This document shows, piece after piece, positions 34,536 through 46,214 of a DNA stretch of 64,000 bases. The notes beneath the pieces are model-generated. The model was not told the DNA's origin and did not search any database. It was given only the letters and a program-made list of their open reading frames with translations. The position numbers and the translations under genes were made by a program. Source of the stretch: Pisolithus tinctorius (lineage: Eukaryota; Basidiomycota; Agaricomycetes; Boletales; Pisolithaceae); assembly GCA_024663395.1 (NCBI GenBank), contig JANFAH010000037.1, positions 62,001-126,000 of the forward strand, read 5' to 3'. Position 1 is the first letter of the stretch. Every line of letters begins with the position of its first letter.

Positions 34536-36618
34536 GCAGTACGGGTATGTTTGGCCTGGTTTGTCTCATCGTCTTTTTCATCCGCAACGACCCTCTCGGC
34601 CCGGATCAGTACGACGCCAATGATGCCAACTGCAATCTGACAATGGGGTAACATTATTACTTGCAAAGAAGCCCGAAGGATCTCCAGTATGGCAAACCTG
34701 ATGTCTGGCAGCTCCATCCTTCGCCGAATTGCAGGATTCTGCCAGATGCTGCATCAGTACTCGCTGCGAGAAAGCTGAATTACGGGCACAAGAGTCATAC
34801 GCACAAATAGACGACGTGATCCTAAAGATATCGTACACCAAATTTCGTCCCACACACATATGACATCAGGATGATTTTCGGAACGATGAAACAGTTGAGA
34901 CGCACCTACGTTGCAAGTCCAACCAGAGCGAGGGCAAGCAATCATTTGAAAGTTCCCTGGTTGACGAATGACACTTCGACGACTTCCGCCCCCCACGTTC
35001 CCTTTGCGCCTCAGGCGGTCGTCAGGCCGAACCTATGTTCCTGGACGCTTTCCCTCGTCAGGTGCTAGAAAACGGTTTGTCGTTTGGGACTTTGCAGGGC
35101 CGGTTGGACAGCCAGACCAGTCACTTGACTGATGGAGTGTGGACGTCATTTTATTTCCCTTCGTGACCCCACCCCTCAAACCTCTTCCTGATGGTAGTAC
35201 CCGTGTCACCTGATTATAGACATCACCGACGCAGGTGGTGGATTCAACTTTGCGTACGACTTTCCTCGGCGCGAATATACGTTCGGGCGCGTAGCTTCGC
35301 AGAATGACATCGATCATAGATTGAACATTGACGCTCTTCGTTTATTCATCATCACAGACATTTGTTAAACTTCGTCTAATCTGCACTTCTGCTCGATATA
35401 ATCTCTTCCGCAGCAAGGTACTTTCTACATGACTTCCATTTCCTTCATGTTCCTCCATGTGACGTCCACTCAACGTCCACTGGCCATCCAGAGGTGCCTG
35501 GAGGTTACATAAGCAAGTCGGTTGCGACTTTCGTGTCCCGACAACTTTTTCAATTTCACTTCTGACCTACACCTCATCCTTTCGCACACAGAGCGAGGAT
35601 GCAAGCATGAAAGTTCAGGTGAGGCTACAGTCAAACTAACGAAGAAAGCACAGACATTCCGTGTCTACTTGTCTGCTAAAAACCATATTGTTAAAGCGTC
35701 GGGTGATCAACAGATCTTCCTTCTTCCATACGTGGAGAACATGGTCTAATCTCGATGTTCAGTGCACAGACTGGTGTCACGGATGTTATCTTTTGCTCAA
35801 GTTTGATGGCATGTATCATCATTCTTTGAATATTTTGGATCGGGTATAGCCATTTGATGGCGCACTGCTGGCTTTTGAACTTGATTCTACGGTCGGCGTT
35901 GAGCGTTAATTACACATGTGACGTATCTTTGTCACTGTCATACCTGGGTCACTGATAGGAGTCTCCCGAGCGCAGTCAAGTCCACCAGCGGACATCGGCA
36001 AATCCTGAATTTCCAGTTATATGTACTGGAAATCAACGCCTCAGAGTCCGAACACACCGTGATCTCCGTTACACTGTTTCAAACCTCTCCAATTCCTTTC
36101 ATGTTTAGCTGCGAATCACGGTTCCAGGTTATTATACCGAAGACACTTGTTCTAGCCGCCTCTGCGACTACATGAAACACCGCGGTGATTTTTCCACGTT
36201 CTTTGCATATTTGGCCGCTTCAGAGCGCGAAGATACTCTACCAGTTATTGTGATTGCCGTTCGGCTGCCACATGGATTCGTTCCCTTCTTGGCTTGGTAA
36301 GTGAAAGTTTTCTGAGAGGACCACAGGATCCACGACCAAAACAATATTAGCGTCAGCCCGGATATGCACCGTGTCTCATCGCAGTTCCTGTTGAACGATC
36401 CTTCAGATTTGTAAGTAACGTCTGTCGGAAATGTAAACACTACAGCTTGGCCAAATATCGCCGGCATCCTTTCCCCTGTCCTGAGCCTGGTTGTCACGGC
36501 CTCAGACAAGTGTCGATTATAAAATAGTCGTCGCGCTGAAATTTGAATCTTTGTGAGCCCTCTCCTTGTGTTCATCTTCTCGAAGGAACTTTGTAGGTTC
36601 TCGACGCATATAATTTTT
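34536..36618. other. Left part of the inverted segment, no supported gene
   Basis: Short frames only. A minus-strand frame starting MELPDIRFAILEIL (ATG near 34717) runs into the retrotransposon edge. In the pre-inversion order it would continue into 52354 onwards (KTSSKAIWRRFLRC then stop). It has one hydrophobic stretch but no recognised domain. Confidence 0.35.
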
Positions 36619-37737
36619 ATGGCCACACAGTTCGTATCGGGGTCACCCCAGACCTTCCTCTTACCCGATTTCCTCACCACCTGCCCTTATCCCCTACGGC
36701 TGAACCCCTACCTTGATGACATACTGCATGACTCAGACAAGTGGCTTGTAGAAGTCTGCGGCTTTTCCGAGGACAGTCTGGAGAGGTCCAAGGCTGCGAA
36801 GTCTGCACTACTCAGTGCAACCTACTACCCAGACGCAGATGCCCCCCGGCTGCGCGTATGTGCTGACTGGCTCGCATTGCTTTTCAACGTGGACGACTGG
36901 TTCGATGAGTACGACTTGGGAGACGCACGAGCGCTGTGGCAAACCTGCTTGGATGTCTTTCGTGACCCGAACCTTCGGACCGAAAAGCGCAGTGTCCTGA
37001 TGGTTAAGTCGTAAGCCTTCCTACTCCTGTTAATGCTTAACTTTGCTGAGGGTGTCCAAGATTTTTCGACCGCTTCCGCCAGACTGCCGGGCCTGGTTGT
37101 ACTGAGCGGTTTATCCATGGGTTCTATTTGTTTTTCGCTGCATCCGAAAGAGAGGTTGAACGCCGCTCCAAGGGCTATATTGCGGATCTGGAGTCATACA
37201 TAGCCTACAGGCGCGACACCAGTGCATGCAAGCCTTGTTATGCAATGATTGAGTACGCTGCTGGAATAGACTTGCCTGACGAGGTCGTCTCTCACCCGGC
37301 GATCATGGCCATGGAGGAAGCTGCTAATGACATGATAAGCTGGTCCAACGTGAGCGATCTCTTGACATTATAGACGTCAGCTACATAATAGCTTGCAGGA
37401 CATCTACTCCTACAACAAGGAGCAGGCTCGAGGCGATATCCACAACCTCGTCATGATTCTCATGTACGAACAAGGGCTTGACCTTCAAGGCGCTGTGGAC
37501 GCAGCCGGTGCTTATTGGGAAGCAGCGTTGCAGCGCTTTGAGGACAACTTCACTATCCTGCCAACATGGGGTTCGCCCGTCGATCAGAACGTGGCCATCT
37601 ATGTCCAAGGCCTTCGGGACATGGTTATCGGCTCATTACACTGGTCATTTGATGCGGAACGTTATTTCGGCAAACAGGGCCAGCAAATTAAGAAAGATCG
37701 AATCGTCAGGTTGCTCCCGATGAAGTCTCTATTATAG
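36619..37737 (+). CDS. Sesquiterpene synthase (class I terpene cyclase)
   Basis: Start MATQFVSGSPQTFLLPDF at 36619, stop TAG at 37735-37737, two introns. The aspartate-rich metal-binding motif is DDWFDEYD at about residues 92-99 (FNVDDWFDEYD). The NSE/DTE triad is NDIYSYNKE, formed across the second intron (donor after ISWSN, acceptor before DIYSY). The effector Arg-Tyr pair is in DAERYF near the C-terminus. The length of about 320-330 residues is normal for a fungal terpene cyclase without a prenyltransferase domain. The family ionises farnesyl diphosphate with magnesium to make cyclic C15 hydrocarbons, and the product cannot be predicted. Intact. No cytochrome P450 or other tailoring gene lies nearby in this window. 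Confidence 0.88.
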
Positions 37738-39972
37738 ATGTGACGTTGGAATGTAAGCCAGGAGCCATGTTCTTCCCCCGACACGTTTTGTGTACGGTCA
37801 ACCTTATCGTAAATATCGGATAGTTTAACGTATGCAATGTAATCCAACCAATCGCTTGTCAGACCTACCAGAGATTTATAGATGAACTTCTCAGCCCTGT
37901 ATGTCATTGTGGGGTACTAAGAAGCCATACCATTAAATTTCTCCCGCTCCAGCCAGGGGGCCGTGACTGTGCACAGCCACGTAGGACTTACCCTGAGCTT
38001 GTCACCTTGTTTACAAGCTTGTCACTGCACCCCGAAAATTGAGACGCTTTTTTCGACATCCGCGCACCTGCCTGTCAATTCCGGCGTGGTAAACAAGGTG
38101 CCTGCCGGCGCCGCCGGCCATGTTCTAGTTATGTAATAAAGAACTCAAGTACTCGACTCCATTCCATCGTCGTCGCACAGGCTACAGAGGACTCCTCGGC
38201 GCTCCATTTCTCACATCATCCGTCACCACCACATACTAATGGAACAAATTTTTCACGAGTATCGTTCACTCTAGCGCTCTCGGCGGCCTGTATGCCCGAT
38301 CCATCAGTGCTGAAACCACCTGTCCCTCCTTCCCCCTTCGTTCGCGGTCTTAGGAGGGCGGTGTCCTACGATATCCCTTGCATAACTGTCCTTTCGCCTC
38401 CAGTCTTGCGTCTATTCTGCTCGTTCGCTACCAGTGGTGGTACCAGTACCCTGCTCAACAGCTTATTCCAGTTTAACGCCAAACCGCGCACTGAATGCAC
38501 TAACGATTTTTGCCCCAAACCTTGATAAGCAGAGCGTGACTGCTTGTTGAATAGGACTAAGTAGTGGCTGAGTCGCCAAACTTGCCCGGCTTACCACGAA
38601 CCCCCCTGAATTGTTCGAGCGGTCGAAACGTTGCGTTTCATGCCATCACTAGTGGGCCAAGTGGCGTTCGTAGCGACCTGCGCCACAGCATATGACGCAG
38701 CGAAATGGTGCATTAATAGCTGGGTTGACAAAACAAGAGTTATTGTTGGGGATCAAGCAGCTTACGAGAGCGAACATCGAAAATGGCATTCTGAATAACA
38801 CCCGAAAGTGGAATACCGCTAGATGAGTTGGTCAATTCTTGAAACTACTGGTACGATGCCCAAATACGTAATAACTTTTGGTAATTGAAATACTTTGCCC
38901 AGTATTCAAGTGCCAGGCATTGTTATCGACCAACGTACGGTAACCTCCTGGACATAAGCACCGAAGGTCTGCAGTGGAGTAGCACCAGCCGTTCCAGGAA
39001 TTGATTGGACTCCTATTCTAGATCTGACTCGACCGAAGTTCGTTGGACGACGCAACCATTTTTCTCCGGTATACATGCTAATGGTACAACACCTCCACCC
39101 TCAGCAACCATCGCAGTTTGATATTGTGTTATCAAGTAACAACCTACCGAAACCTTCGTCGCGCTAGAATATATTATTGCCTCTATCGATCACTATGGCA
39201 GGCCGCTGAAGTTCGTCGCCCGAGCGACTGAAACTTTAATTGCTACTGCACCGCTGACCTCTGCGAGAAAGCGGGCTGTTTCGCCTTTGTCCATTTCTGC
39301 CTCTTATAATGTTCAGTGGACGCTGCAATCACCAAGGCTATCCAGCCGGCAGTGGGAAATCATGGAAGGGAACGTGAGGCGCCGACACGCCTAGTCGTAT
39401 GGCGTGCAACATCAGCTTGAGACATAGGAGCATCATTGCGAACACTTTGTTGGCCCAGTAAAAGTCCAGCCTATCTCAGGGGATATCAAAAATGTGCTCA
39501 CCCGATCAAGCGGACATACACAGAATTAACCCGGCTATCGTCTTCCCGGAGCTTTATCGGCCGCTGCTATCGGACATTGCTGTCTTGGCCACTTAAGCGA
39601 TCTGTGCTGCGACATTTGTGCCCACATGATGATAACCAAGTTTGGTGTGGCAACAGAAATGGGTGGAGGTAATAAACATTGAGGCTGTAAACGGCGATGA
39701 CGAGGTAATAGGAGGATTGAAAGTAGGAGTGACGTTAAAGGATTCTAACACGGACAGGGTTTCGAACTTCCTGATACATTCCCCTGGATCGTCTCAATCC
39801 TGAGCGAGTCGCCCATTTCATCAAACTCACATCAAATAACGTCCAAGAACAGACAAGAGCATACATGCCCGATTACCTGAAGTATTTGCGCATGTAGAAG
39901 CACCGAAGCAGGCTGAGCGCCAAGTCGCGCAGACGTCGAGAGCGCCCCTACGTGAATATCAATATCTTGTCT
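37738..39972. other. Intergenic between terpene synthase and permease, no supported gene
   Basis: 2.2 kb between convergent genes. No convincing frame. About 37960-38220 has an AATAAA-containing stretch that resembles LTR-like U3/R sequence, but I found no second copy or target duplication, so it is not called. Confidence 0.45.
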
Positions 39973-42451
39973 CTATGAATTTTTTGCCCTTTCGTTATTG
40001 GACACTTCTGATTCCGAAGTCTTTGATACGCCCATCTCGGCAGCTAGGACGCAAACAAGTACGATCGGCGGTATGCGGAAGCCGAGGCAATAGAGGACGT
40101 ACCAGAGATCTGTCTGATGGGTCCAGAAAACCAGTTTCGAGCGCTGATCAACCAAAATCCCACGTTGTACAGGGCGACGATGCCAACGCAAACGATAGAA
40201 TAATTTAGGGTTTGAGAATCGACAGGCTGACGGGTTAAATTAGGGCGCAGGAGAATTCCGCAACATGCGGAAAACCCACGTCGAGTTTCGGGTAGTGGCA
40301 AGGAAAGCACTTACATTTGCCTGAGGAAGGATGAAGGCGATGGCGATGAACGCTATCCACACAACAGCGCCAATAGCAACTGGAATTGAGAATGCACCGA
40401 GATGGAAAGGTCCACGAACGAATCGCTCCCGGTAGATTACACGCAACGCAATCGGGATGCCTGCAAATGTTGAACGGAAGGAATACAGGGACTTGCACGT
40501 CCGCCAAACTTCATCAAGGCAAAGAGTGTCACGTACCATAAGAAATATAGAGACCGATGGTTGCGATACTAGTTGCGGCTGAGAAGGCGACCGAACTTCC
40601 GAGACTCGGAAGTGCAAGACAGAAACTAAGGGTACATGCCAGCCACACTACACGGAAGCTCATGATGACCTATTTGAAGATGGACCAAGGACCATACATA
40701 CCAGTGCGAACAGGATTTCCACGCTTAGCGTCGACTCTGCGGAAGAACTTGTGTCCGGGTATACCACCATCACGAGCGAAAGCAAACATCATCCGGGAAT
40801 TTGACGTAACCGAAAACGTTCTTCGTAGAAAGCGACCATCAGTGCTTTACTCCTTGGCAGCCACGAAATATCTTACCCGCAGAAGTACATGGCTCCAATG
40901 ACGATGACCACCAATACAATCGCACCCTTTTCTCCCACCGTATCCAAGAAAATCTGCGCCACGGGTTCACCAGTGGATGAGCTGAGGGTGGTCTCCAGAT
41001 CTTGTATCGAAAAGAGGAGTCCGAGAATAAGGAACCACCCTAGAACCGCAGAAACACCAAGGGCCATGATGATACCGACGGACCCAGCCATAGCAGCATT
41101 ATGAGTCTCCTCTGTCATCTATGCTAGAGGTCAGAACTGCATTTGACCACGCGAGGAAACACGAATTAAGCATACATGAGCACTCGCGTCATATCCTTAA
41201 TACATTTTCGTTAGTTACGAACTCACGCTGAGCAGATTGTTAATTTATTCACCCGTCAAGGTGTACTGAGCCATCAGTATCCCAATTATGCACACATACG
41301 CATGGCTCGCGCGGGTTCCCCATCCTTCGTTCCCATTTACCCCGGTTCCGTCAATGAAAGTACGGAAGACGAAGTTGGCTGATTGGTGCTTCGGAGCACA
41401 GGCGAGGATAGCTATCACTAGGGAAGTAGTTCCAAGGGAGTGCCACCAAACAGAGACATTGTTCAAATACTTGAGTAGATGCACGCCGAAAGTGTTTATC
41501 AGCCCTATAAATGATCGTTCATGAAAACCGAAGTGATGCGCACTAAGGGACTTACCCTGACTGACTAACACGGCGGCGTATATGCCAATTGTCGTCTTGG
41601 GAGTTGGGACAAAGCTTGTCCCGAACTCGGCCACGGTAGACAGGAAGTTTGCGCAAGCGAAGCTGTTCAAAAACACAACTCTCAAGCTAAACTGCAACAT
41701 TCAAAAAAATTGAACCCTCGTGACCTGATTCCCGTGGTAACCGCCACTTGGCCAAGCAGGTTAAACCAACCCGTAATCCATGATGCCAGCGGTGCACTTT
41801 CAGGGTTCGCCAACATGGCTGCCCAGTAATATGGTCCACCGCTCGTTGGGTGTGCACTACATATTTCTTGAAAAGAGTCACTTCGAGATAAATCAGTCCA
41901 GGCCATGAACACCCTCCATACCTGCCATCGCAAGTCCGACAAGCATAGTCGTGCAAGCTGGGGGGGAAAAAAATCAGAGAACGAATATATACATAGGCAA
42001 TTGCCTTCTGGTAAAACTGACAGACGATGAGCCAACCCCAAACCATTACCGCGGGACCTCCGGTGTTCTGTAGTTTATTAGTTTATTTGTGTGCCTAGAG
42101 CATCGCCGAGCGAATGTTGCACCTACCAGCCCATACGAGAAAAGGGAGGGTATACCCGTAATAATACTGATTATGGAAAACGATACACCAAAGTTCTGAC
42201 AGGGCGACAATGAGCACGTCTCCATCGAACCCCCCATCGTTTGCAACAATCAGTTGGCACTGTTCATGCTTACCTGCAGAAGGGAGAGCTCGCGTCTGCT
42301 CATGAATGTCATTGGAGCGCTATAAAAACGTCTGTCTCGTGACTCACCTTAGTTCTTGCTTGTAACCCATGCGCGCAAGCTCGGCCTCATCCTCGTCATC
42401 CTTGGAGACGGGAACGACGGCCTTCTCGTTATTCATAGATCGTCCAGACAT
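39973..42451 (-). CDS. Amino acid / GABA-type permease (APC family)
   Basis: Start MSGRSMNNEKAVVPVSKD at 42451. The N-terminal tail has the family signature ARMGYKQELRRELSLLQNFG. The first transmembrane region reads SIISIITGIPSLFSYGL, then NTGGPAVMVWGW. The conserved AHPTSGGPYYWAAML and WITGWFNLLGQVAVTTGI follow. Later exons give SAHMTEETHNAAMAGSVGI, ALGVSAVLGWFLILG, MMFAFARDGGIPGH, IPIALRVIYRERFVRGPFHL and NYSIVCVGIVALYNVGFW. The end is AAEMGVSKTSESEVSNNE with a TAG at 39973-39975. Around twelve helices and at least ten introns. Related proteins (Uga4/Bat1-like) import GABA, choline or other amino acids at the plasma membrane. Convergent with the terpene synthase. No functional link to it is implied. 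Confidence 0.85.
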
Positions 42452-42795
42452 ATAGATAGTCGTTTGACGGAATAAGGTAGTAACTACGAGCTGAGAGAGC
42501 ACAAATTAGACGCTCACCCAACCTTGAACTGAATGTGTTCCCAAAGCAGTGAGGTATACCGTTGGACGGGTCTATCTCCATCAGTCAGGGTCTGGATTTG
42601 TCAGAGCTGCGTGCCTCGTATAATCTTTCTTCCTTATCTCTACGCTCCGGTGGAGACGGCCAAAGTTGGTCGTGTGAACCACTCCCAGCTTATCGCTGCA
42701 TTCTTGACAATGCAATAGCAACCCGCGGTTACGAGGCGGTGTGTGTGGGAGGCCGTTGGCTGTCAAGTTACATACTTTACATACAGTAGATCACC
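42452..42795. other. Permease upstream region up to copy 2
   Basis: Only 344 bp separate the permease start from the 5' LTR of copy 2, so the retrotransposon end may influence its promoter. The last five bases are TCACC. Confidence 0.5.
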
Positions 42796-43085
42796 TGTAA
42801 GGATTCGGTCCGACGCTGTCGACCGTTTGTTCAGATGGTGAATTCTCTATGACAGTCTTACTTATCATCTCATTTGTTTCTTGATCCTACTTTACCCGTA
42901 GCAGTACTCTGACATATTTCGTGCCTGCTCTCTAACCTATAAAATGGCCTATGTAGCGTACTGTACGGGGACTCTCTTTTTCTACCTCGAATCAAACAGA
43001 CCTTTCACTCTGGAAACGAGTAGTATTTAAGAAGAATCCTGGTGTGGTGTCGTTGCAAGTCTTATAACTTCGCATCGCCATTACA
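42796..43085 (+). repeat. Copy 2 5' LTR, 290 bp
   Basis: TG...CA ends. TATAAAA is at 42938-42944. The sequence just after it (43086 onward, TATTTTTTTCCTGTCCC) does not start with TGG, so no standard tRNA primer-binding site is seen. Confidence 0.9.
42938..42944 (+). promoter_or_regulatory. TATA box in the 5' LTR
   Basis: TATAAAA within the LTR, the probable core promoter for the retrotransposon RNA. The same motif is at about 52206 in the 3' LTR. Confidence 0.6.
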
Positions 43086-43220
43086 TATTTTTTTCCTGTC
43101 CCAAACGGTCAAAAGAAAACTCGAACTCTAAACAAACCCCTTCGATACCTTCTCAACCATCCGCAGGCTGATCCCCTGTCGACACTCGAGTAAGTATCCG
43201 AAGACACTTAACAAAAAGAA

Positions 43221-46214
43221 ATGGTTAATACCCGTTCTACTGCACGCCGAGGCACCCGCGCTCGAGCTTCATCCCTACCCCAAAGCCCAACGACTCAGCC
43301 TGGCGCTGAGATCGTTGGTGTGTCCCCTCTACCGAAGCTGACCCCGCTCGGGAGTCAGTACTCTACCCCAATTGAAAAAACCGCCGCTAGTAACATCCGG
43401 AGTTATAGCGATGTGGTAAGGTCTGGCTCGAGGAGCCCTAGTCCGGTACCCCAAGGTGCTACCGTTGACGTTCCCGGCTTGAGGACTAGCTCGCCGGTGT
43501 ATCCCGGTGACATTGGAGTCCCGGAGGCCTCACAGGCTCGTACTGTTAGAGTCCGAGTAGCGACTCATAGTACGAACAACGTCTTACCTGATAATGTCCA
43601 CTGCGACTCTTTATCCATCTTCCCAACGAGTGATATGGAAGCGGAGCAAAACGACTGGACAGAGGTGGTGCGTAAGAAGTCGCATGAGCGACGAGCCCAC
43701 AGCATGTTAAGGCCAGACCAGACAAATGCCGTCCGAAGGGCGGAACGGCAACTGACCCTGGATGAACGAGAGAAAATCCGGAGGAGGTCGTTGTCGATGA
43801 CGAGGGATAACCCTGAAGTGACCTCGTCAGAAAGTGATGAGCCCTCCGCTAAGGGTGAAGGCAAGGGAAAGGGACCCGATCCTAGGAATTGGGGGAACCT
43901 GAAACTTAGCGAGAATGAGATAGACCCAGACGCGCAACGCGCAGCCCTTGCATTGTGGAATGCCGCTAATAGATTGGCAAATGAGAGCGATGGTGACCAA
44001 CCCGGACCGTCAAAGGGGAACGATCCGGAGGGCACCGCACAACCCACTGAGGACGAACTCCCAGAACCGCATGGCGGGGAAGATGAGCGGATTCCTAAGA
44101 GGAGTAAGCTAAAGCGTTCGAAGAAAAACAAGAAGAGGGAGACCAAACCCTCGAGAGAACCCCCAAACCCGATAAAGGAGATGGTTGATAAAGTCGTCCG
44201 TCAAGATCACAAGAGGCGTGAACGACAGAAGACGCCGAGGGCTATGGAGCCTGTAAAACAAATCAATCCAAAAAGCTACATTGGACTCGCCTTTAAGCGC
44301 CTTGAAAAGGATGAGAAGCGCTCCAAAAGATCCAAAAATAAAAGGAAGGCGAAGCACACCTCAGATTCATCAAGTGACGACGATACCAGCTCGTCCGAGT
44401 CTGCATCTACCACGAGCGAGAGCTCGAATGACGACTCCATATCGTCAAACTCCAGTAGTGATCCATCCAGCTATTCTGACACGAGCGATGATGATTCTTC
44501 TTCGACAACCAGTGAATCATCGTTAAGCTTGGGTGGGTCGTCAAGCAGCTCGAACCACCGACGTGGTAGATCCCGACGCCGCAAGAGTGGTAAGGGAAAG
44601 AAACGCAAATCCAAGAAGCGTTCGAAATCTCGTCGCAGGACGACTCTTAAGCCCATCCCGCCGAATAAGTACGATGGGTCCGACGACGTACACGCCTTTC
44701 AACGGTTCGTTACCGAAGGGGCCGCGTATGTTACAGACGGTCGAGTCGAACCCAAGAAGTGTGCGTTCATCCTATCCCACTACCTGACGGGTAAGGCACA
44801 TGAGTTTTACGTGCGGGAAGTCTCAGGGGATCCTTACAAGTGGAGACTCTCGGATTTCTTTACGCAACTATTCAATTATTGTTTCCCCATTGATTTCCGA
44901 ATGCGGCAAAGAGAGAAACTACAATCATGTTATCAGAACTCTAAAACGGTAAAAAACTACCTGTACGAGCTCAACGAGCTATGGAACATGATCGGGGAGA
45001 CCGACGAACGCACTAAGGTGCACAAGTTCTGGTCGGGACTCCGAAAGGAGCTCCAACGAGACCTATGGAAAGAAAAATTGAACCCGGAGATCTCATCACT
45101 AAAGAAGATCTCGGCATCCGCTGAGATCCTCGAAATCGCCCAGACTGTCGCTGGTGACTATACTCGTAGATCTAAGCGACGAAGGAGTAAGCATAGGGCG
45201 GTGGGAAGTGCGGCCGCGTCACCAGAGAATCCCGAACCTCACAAGTCAGGACACAAGCGAAGACGCGAAAGGAAGAGGAGATTTAAGGGCGAAGGCTATC
45301 GAAAGGAAGCCGCTACGCCCGATAATCACACCCTGGGAGGGAAACGCACCAGACGTCCGGACAGGCGGAAGCGTGATGCCCCTAAACTAAGCAAAGAAGA
45401 GCAAGAACGACATAAGGCGGAGGGCCTATGCTTCATCTGCCATAAGTCGGGGCATTTCTCGAGGAATTGTCCTGATCGTCAGACCGTGCTCAATGCCGGC
45501 AAGTCCTCAGGCATTACGAGTTTTGGTGTGGGTGTCGACTTCGGAGATATTGAGTGCCAACGTCAGTTGGCGAGTTCGTCTAGGCACGGCCCTGAGGTAT
45601 CCTTGAACTTCATTCAGGCTCGAGGGCCTACGATCCAGGAAGATGATGGCGTACCTGATGATGATCTCCCAGACCTGGAGAGCGTCTCAGACGACGAAGA
45701 CTACCGAACTAGTGATAGTACCATTCCCGAAGAAGAAGCCCCGAATGACGGAATACATGTCTACGCCTATAGGAGCAACCAGGCCCGTGGAATCTGGTGG
45801 GTGGGCACAAAACTAGGGCACCCCCTGGAGGACAGGGCCATGGAACGACTATCCGGGATCTGCTACCCCGGCGATGACCCGAACTCGTTGCGCACTTATA
45901 TGGACTCCCGATTCCTGGTCTATGATCTGATGGATGGCCGACACATGATTGTGGAAAGCGAACGAGATGTATTAGGCCCAGGAGACGAGATTACAGTCGA
46001 AACGCACCTGCTAATGAACCCTGCTTTCCGACTTGATAGTTGGTACTGGTTTCGAAAGGGAGAACGCGCTGGTATCCCGAAAACGGAACTGAGACGCCAA
46101 GAGCGCGCGCGGACCTGGAGATCAAACCCCATGGGACGCCCTATTGAGGACTGCATTATCGCTAAGCTCGAGGAGCACAGTCTTCAAATGCTGGAAGGGG
46201 GAAACTCAGGATGA
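43221..46214 (+). CDS. gag: Copy 2 Gag polyprotein, 997 residues
   Basis: Starts MVNTRSTARRG at 43221, 135 bp after the LTR. The middle has a long Ser/Asp/Thr tract (about residues 375-445) followed by a Lys/Arg tract (SRRRKSGKGKKRKSKK). The Retrotrans_gag-like region is at about 489-616 (VHAFQRFVTEGAAYV, SHYLTGKAHEFY, FNYCFPIDFR, FWSGLRKELQRDL). The CCHC zinc knuckle CFICHKSGHFSRNC is at about 737-750. An acidic tail leads to a UGA at 46212-46214. Gag forms virus-like particles that package the RNA. At almost 1000 residues it is long for a gypsy Gag, mainly because of the low-complexity tracts and the roughly 250 residues after the knuckle. Confidence 0.93.
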   Translation: MVNTRSTARRGTRARASSLPQSPTTQPGAEIVGVSPLPKLTPLGSQYSTPIEKTAASNIRSYSDVVRSGSRSPSPVPQGATVDVPGLRTSSPVYPGDIGVPEASQARTVRVRVATHSTNNVLPDNVHCDSLSIFPTSDMEAEQNDWTEVVRKKSHERRAHSMLRPDQTNAVRRAERQLTLDEREKIRRRSLSMTRDNPEVTSSESDEPSAKGEGKGKGPDPRNWGNLKLSENEIDPDAQRAALALWNAANRLANESDGDQPGPSKGNDPEGTAQPTEDELPEPHGGEDERIPKRSKLKRSKKNKKRETKPSREPPNPIKEMVDKVVRQDHKRRERQKTPRAMEPVKQINPKSYIGLAFKRLEKDEKRSKRSKNKRKAKHTSDSSSDDDTSSSESASTTSESSNDDSISSNSSSDPSSYSDTSDDDSSSTTSESSLSLGGSSSSSNHRRGRSRRRKSGKGKKRKSKKRSKSRRRTTLKPIPPNKYDGSDDVHAFQRFVTEGAAYVTDGRVEPKKCAFILSHYLTGKAHEFYVREVSGDPYKWRLSDFFTQLFNYCFPIDFRMRQREKLQSCYQNSKTVKNYLYELNELWNMIGETDERTKVHKFWSGLRKELQRDLWKEKLNPEISSLKKISASAEILEIAQTVAGDYTRRSKRRRSKHRAVGSAAASPENPEPHKSGHKRRRERKRRFKGEGYRKEAATPDNHTLGGKRTRRPDRRKRDAPKLSKEEQERHKAEGLCFICHKSGHFSRNCPDRQTVLNAGKSSGITSFGVGVDFGDIECQRQLASSSRHGPEVSLNFIQARGPTIQEDDGVPDDDLPDLESVSDDEDYRTSDSTIPEEEAPNDGIHVYAYRSNQARGIWWVGTKLGHPLEDRAMERLSGICYPGDDPNSLRTYMDSRFLVYDLMDGRHMIVESERDVLGPGDEITVETHLLMNPAFRLDSWYWFRKGERAGIPKTELRRQERARTWRSNPMGRPIEDCIIAKLEEHSLQMLEGGNSG

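Larger units (their letters stand above)
34536..42795. other. 8.26-kb segment apparently inverted between two retrotransposons
   Basis: The segment starts GCAGT and ends TCACC. Reverse-complementing it in place puts GGTGA on both sides of the left element and ACTGC on both sides of the right element, two perfect 5-bp duplications of Ty3/gypsy size. In the present order neither element has matching flanks. The simplest reading is an inversion by recombination between the two inverted copies. An assembly misjoin at the 9.56-kb inverted repeat would give the same picture. Confidence 0.85.

Noticed and set aside
36168..36680. 170-codon minus-strand ORF overlapping the terpene synthase start
   Set aside because: No domain, and it overlaps the well-supported start of the terpene synthase.
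37960..38220. Possible solo LTR with AATAAA
   Set aside because: No second copy in the window, no matching target duplication and no firm TG...CA ends.
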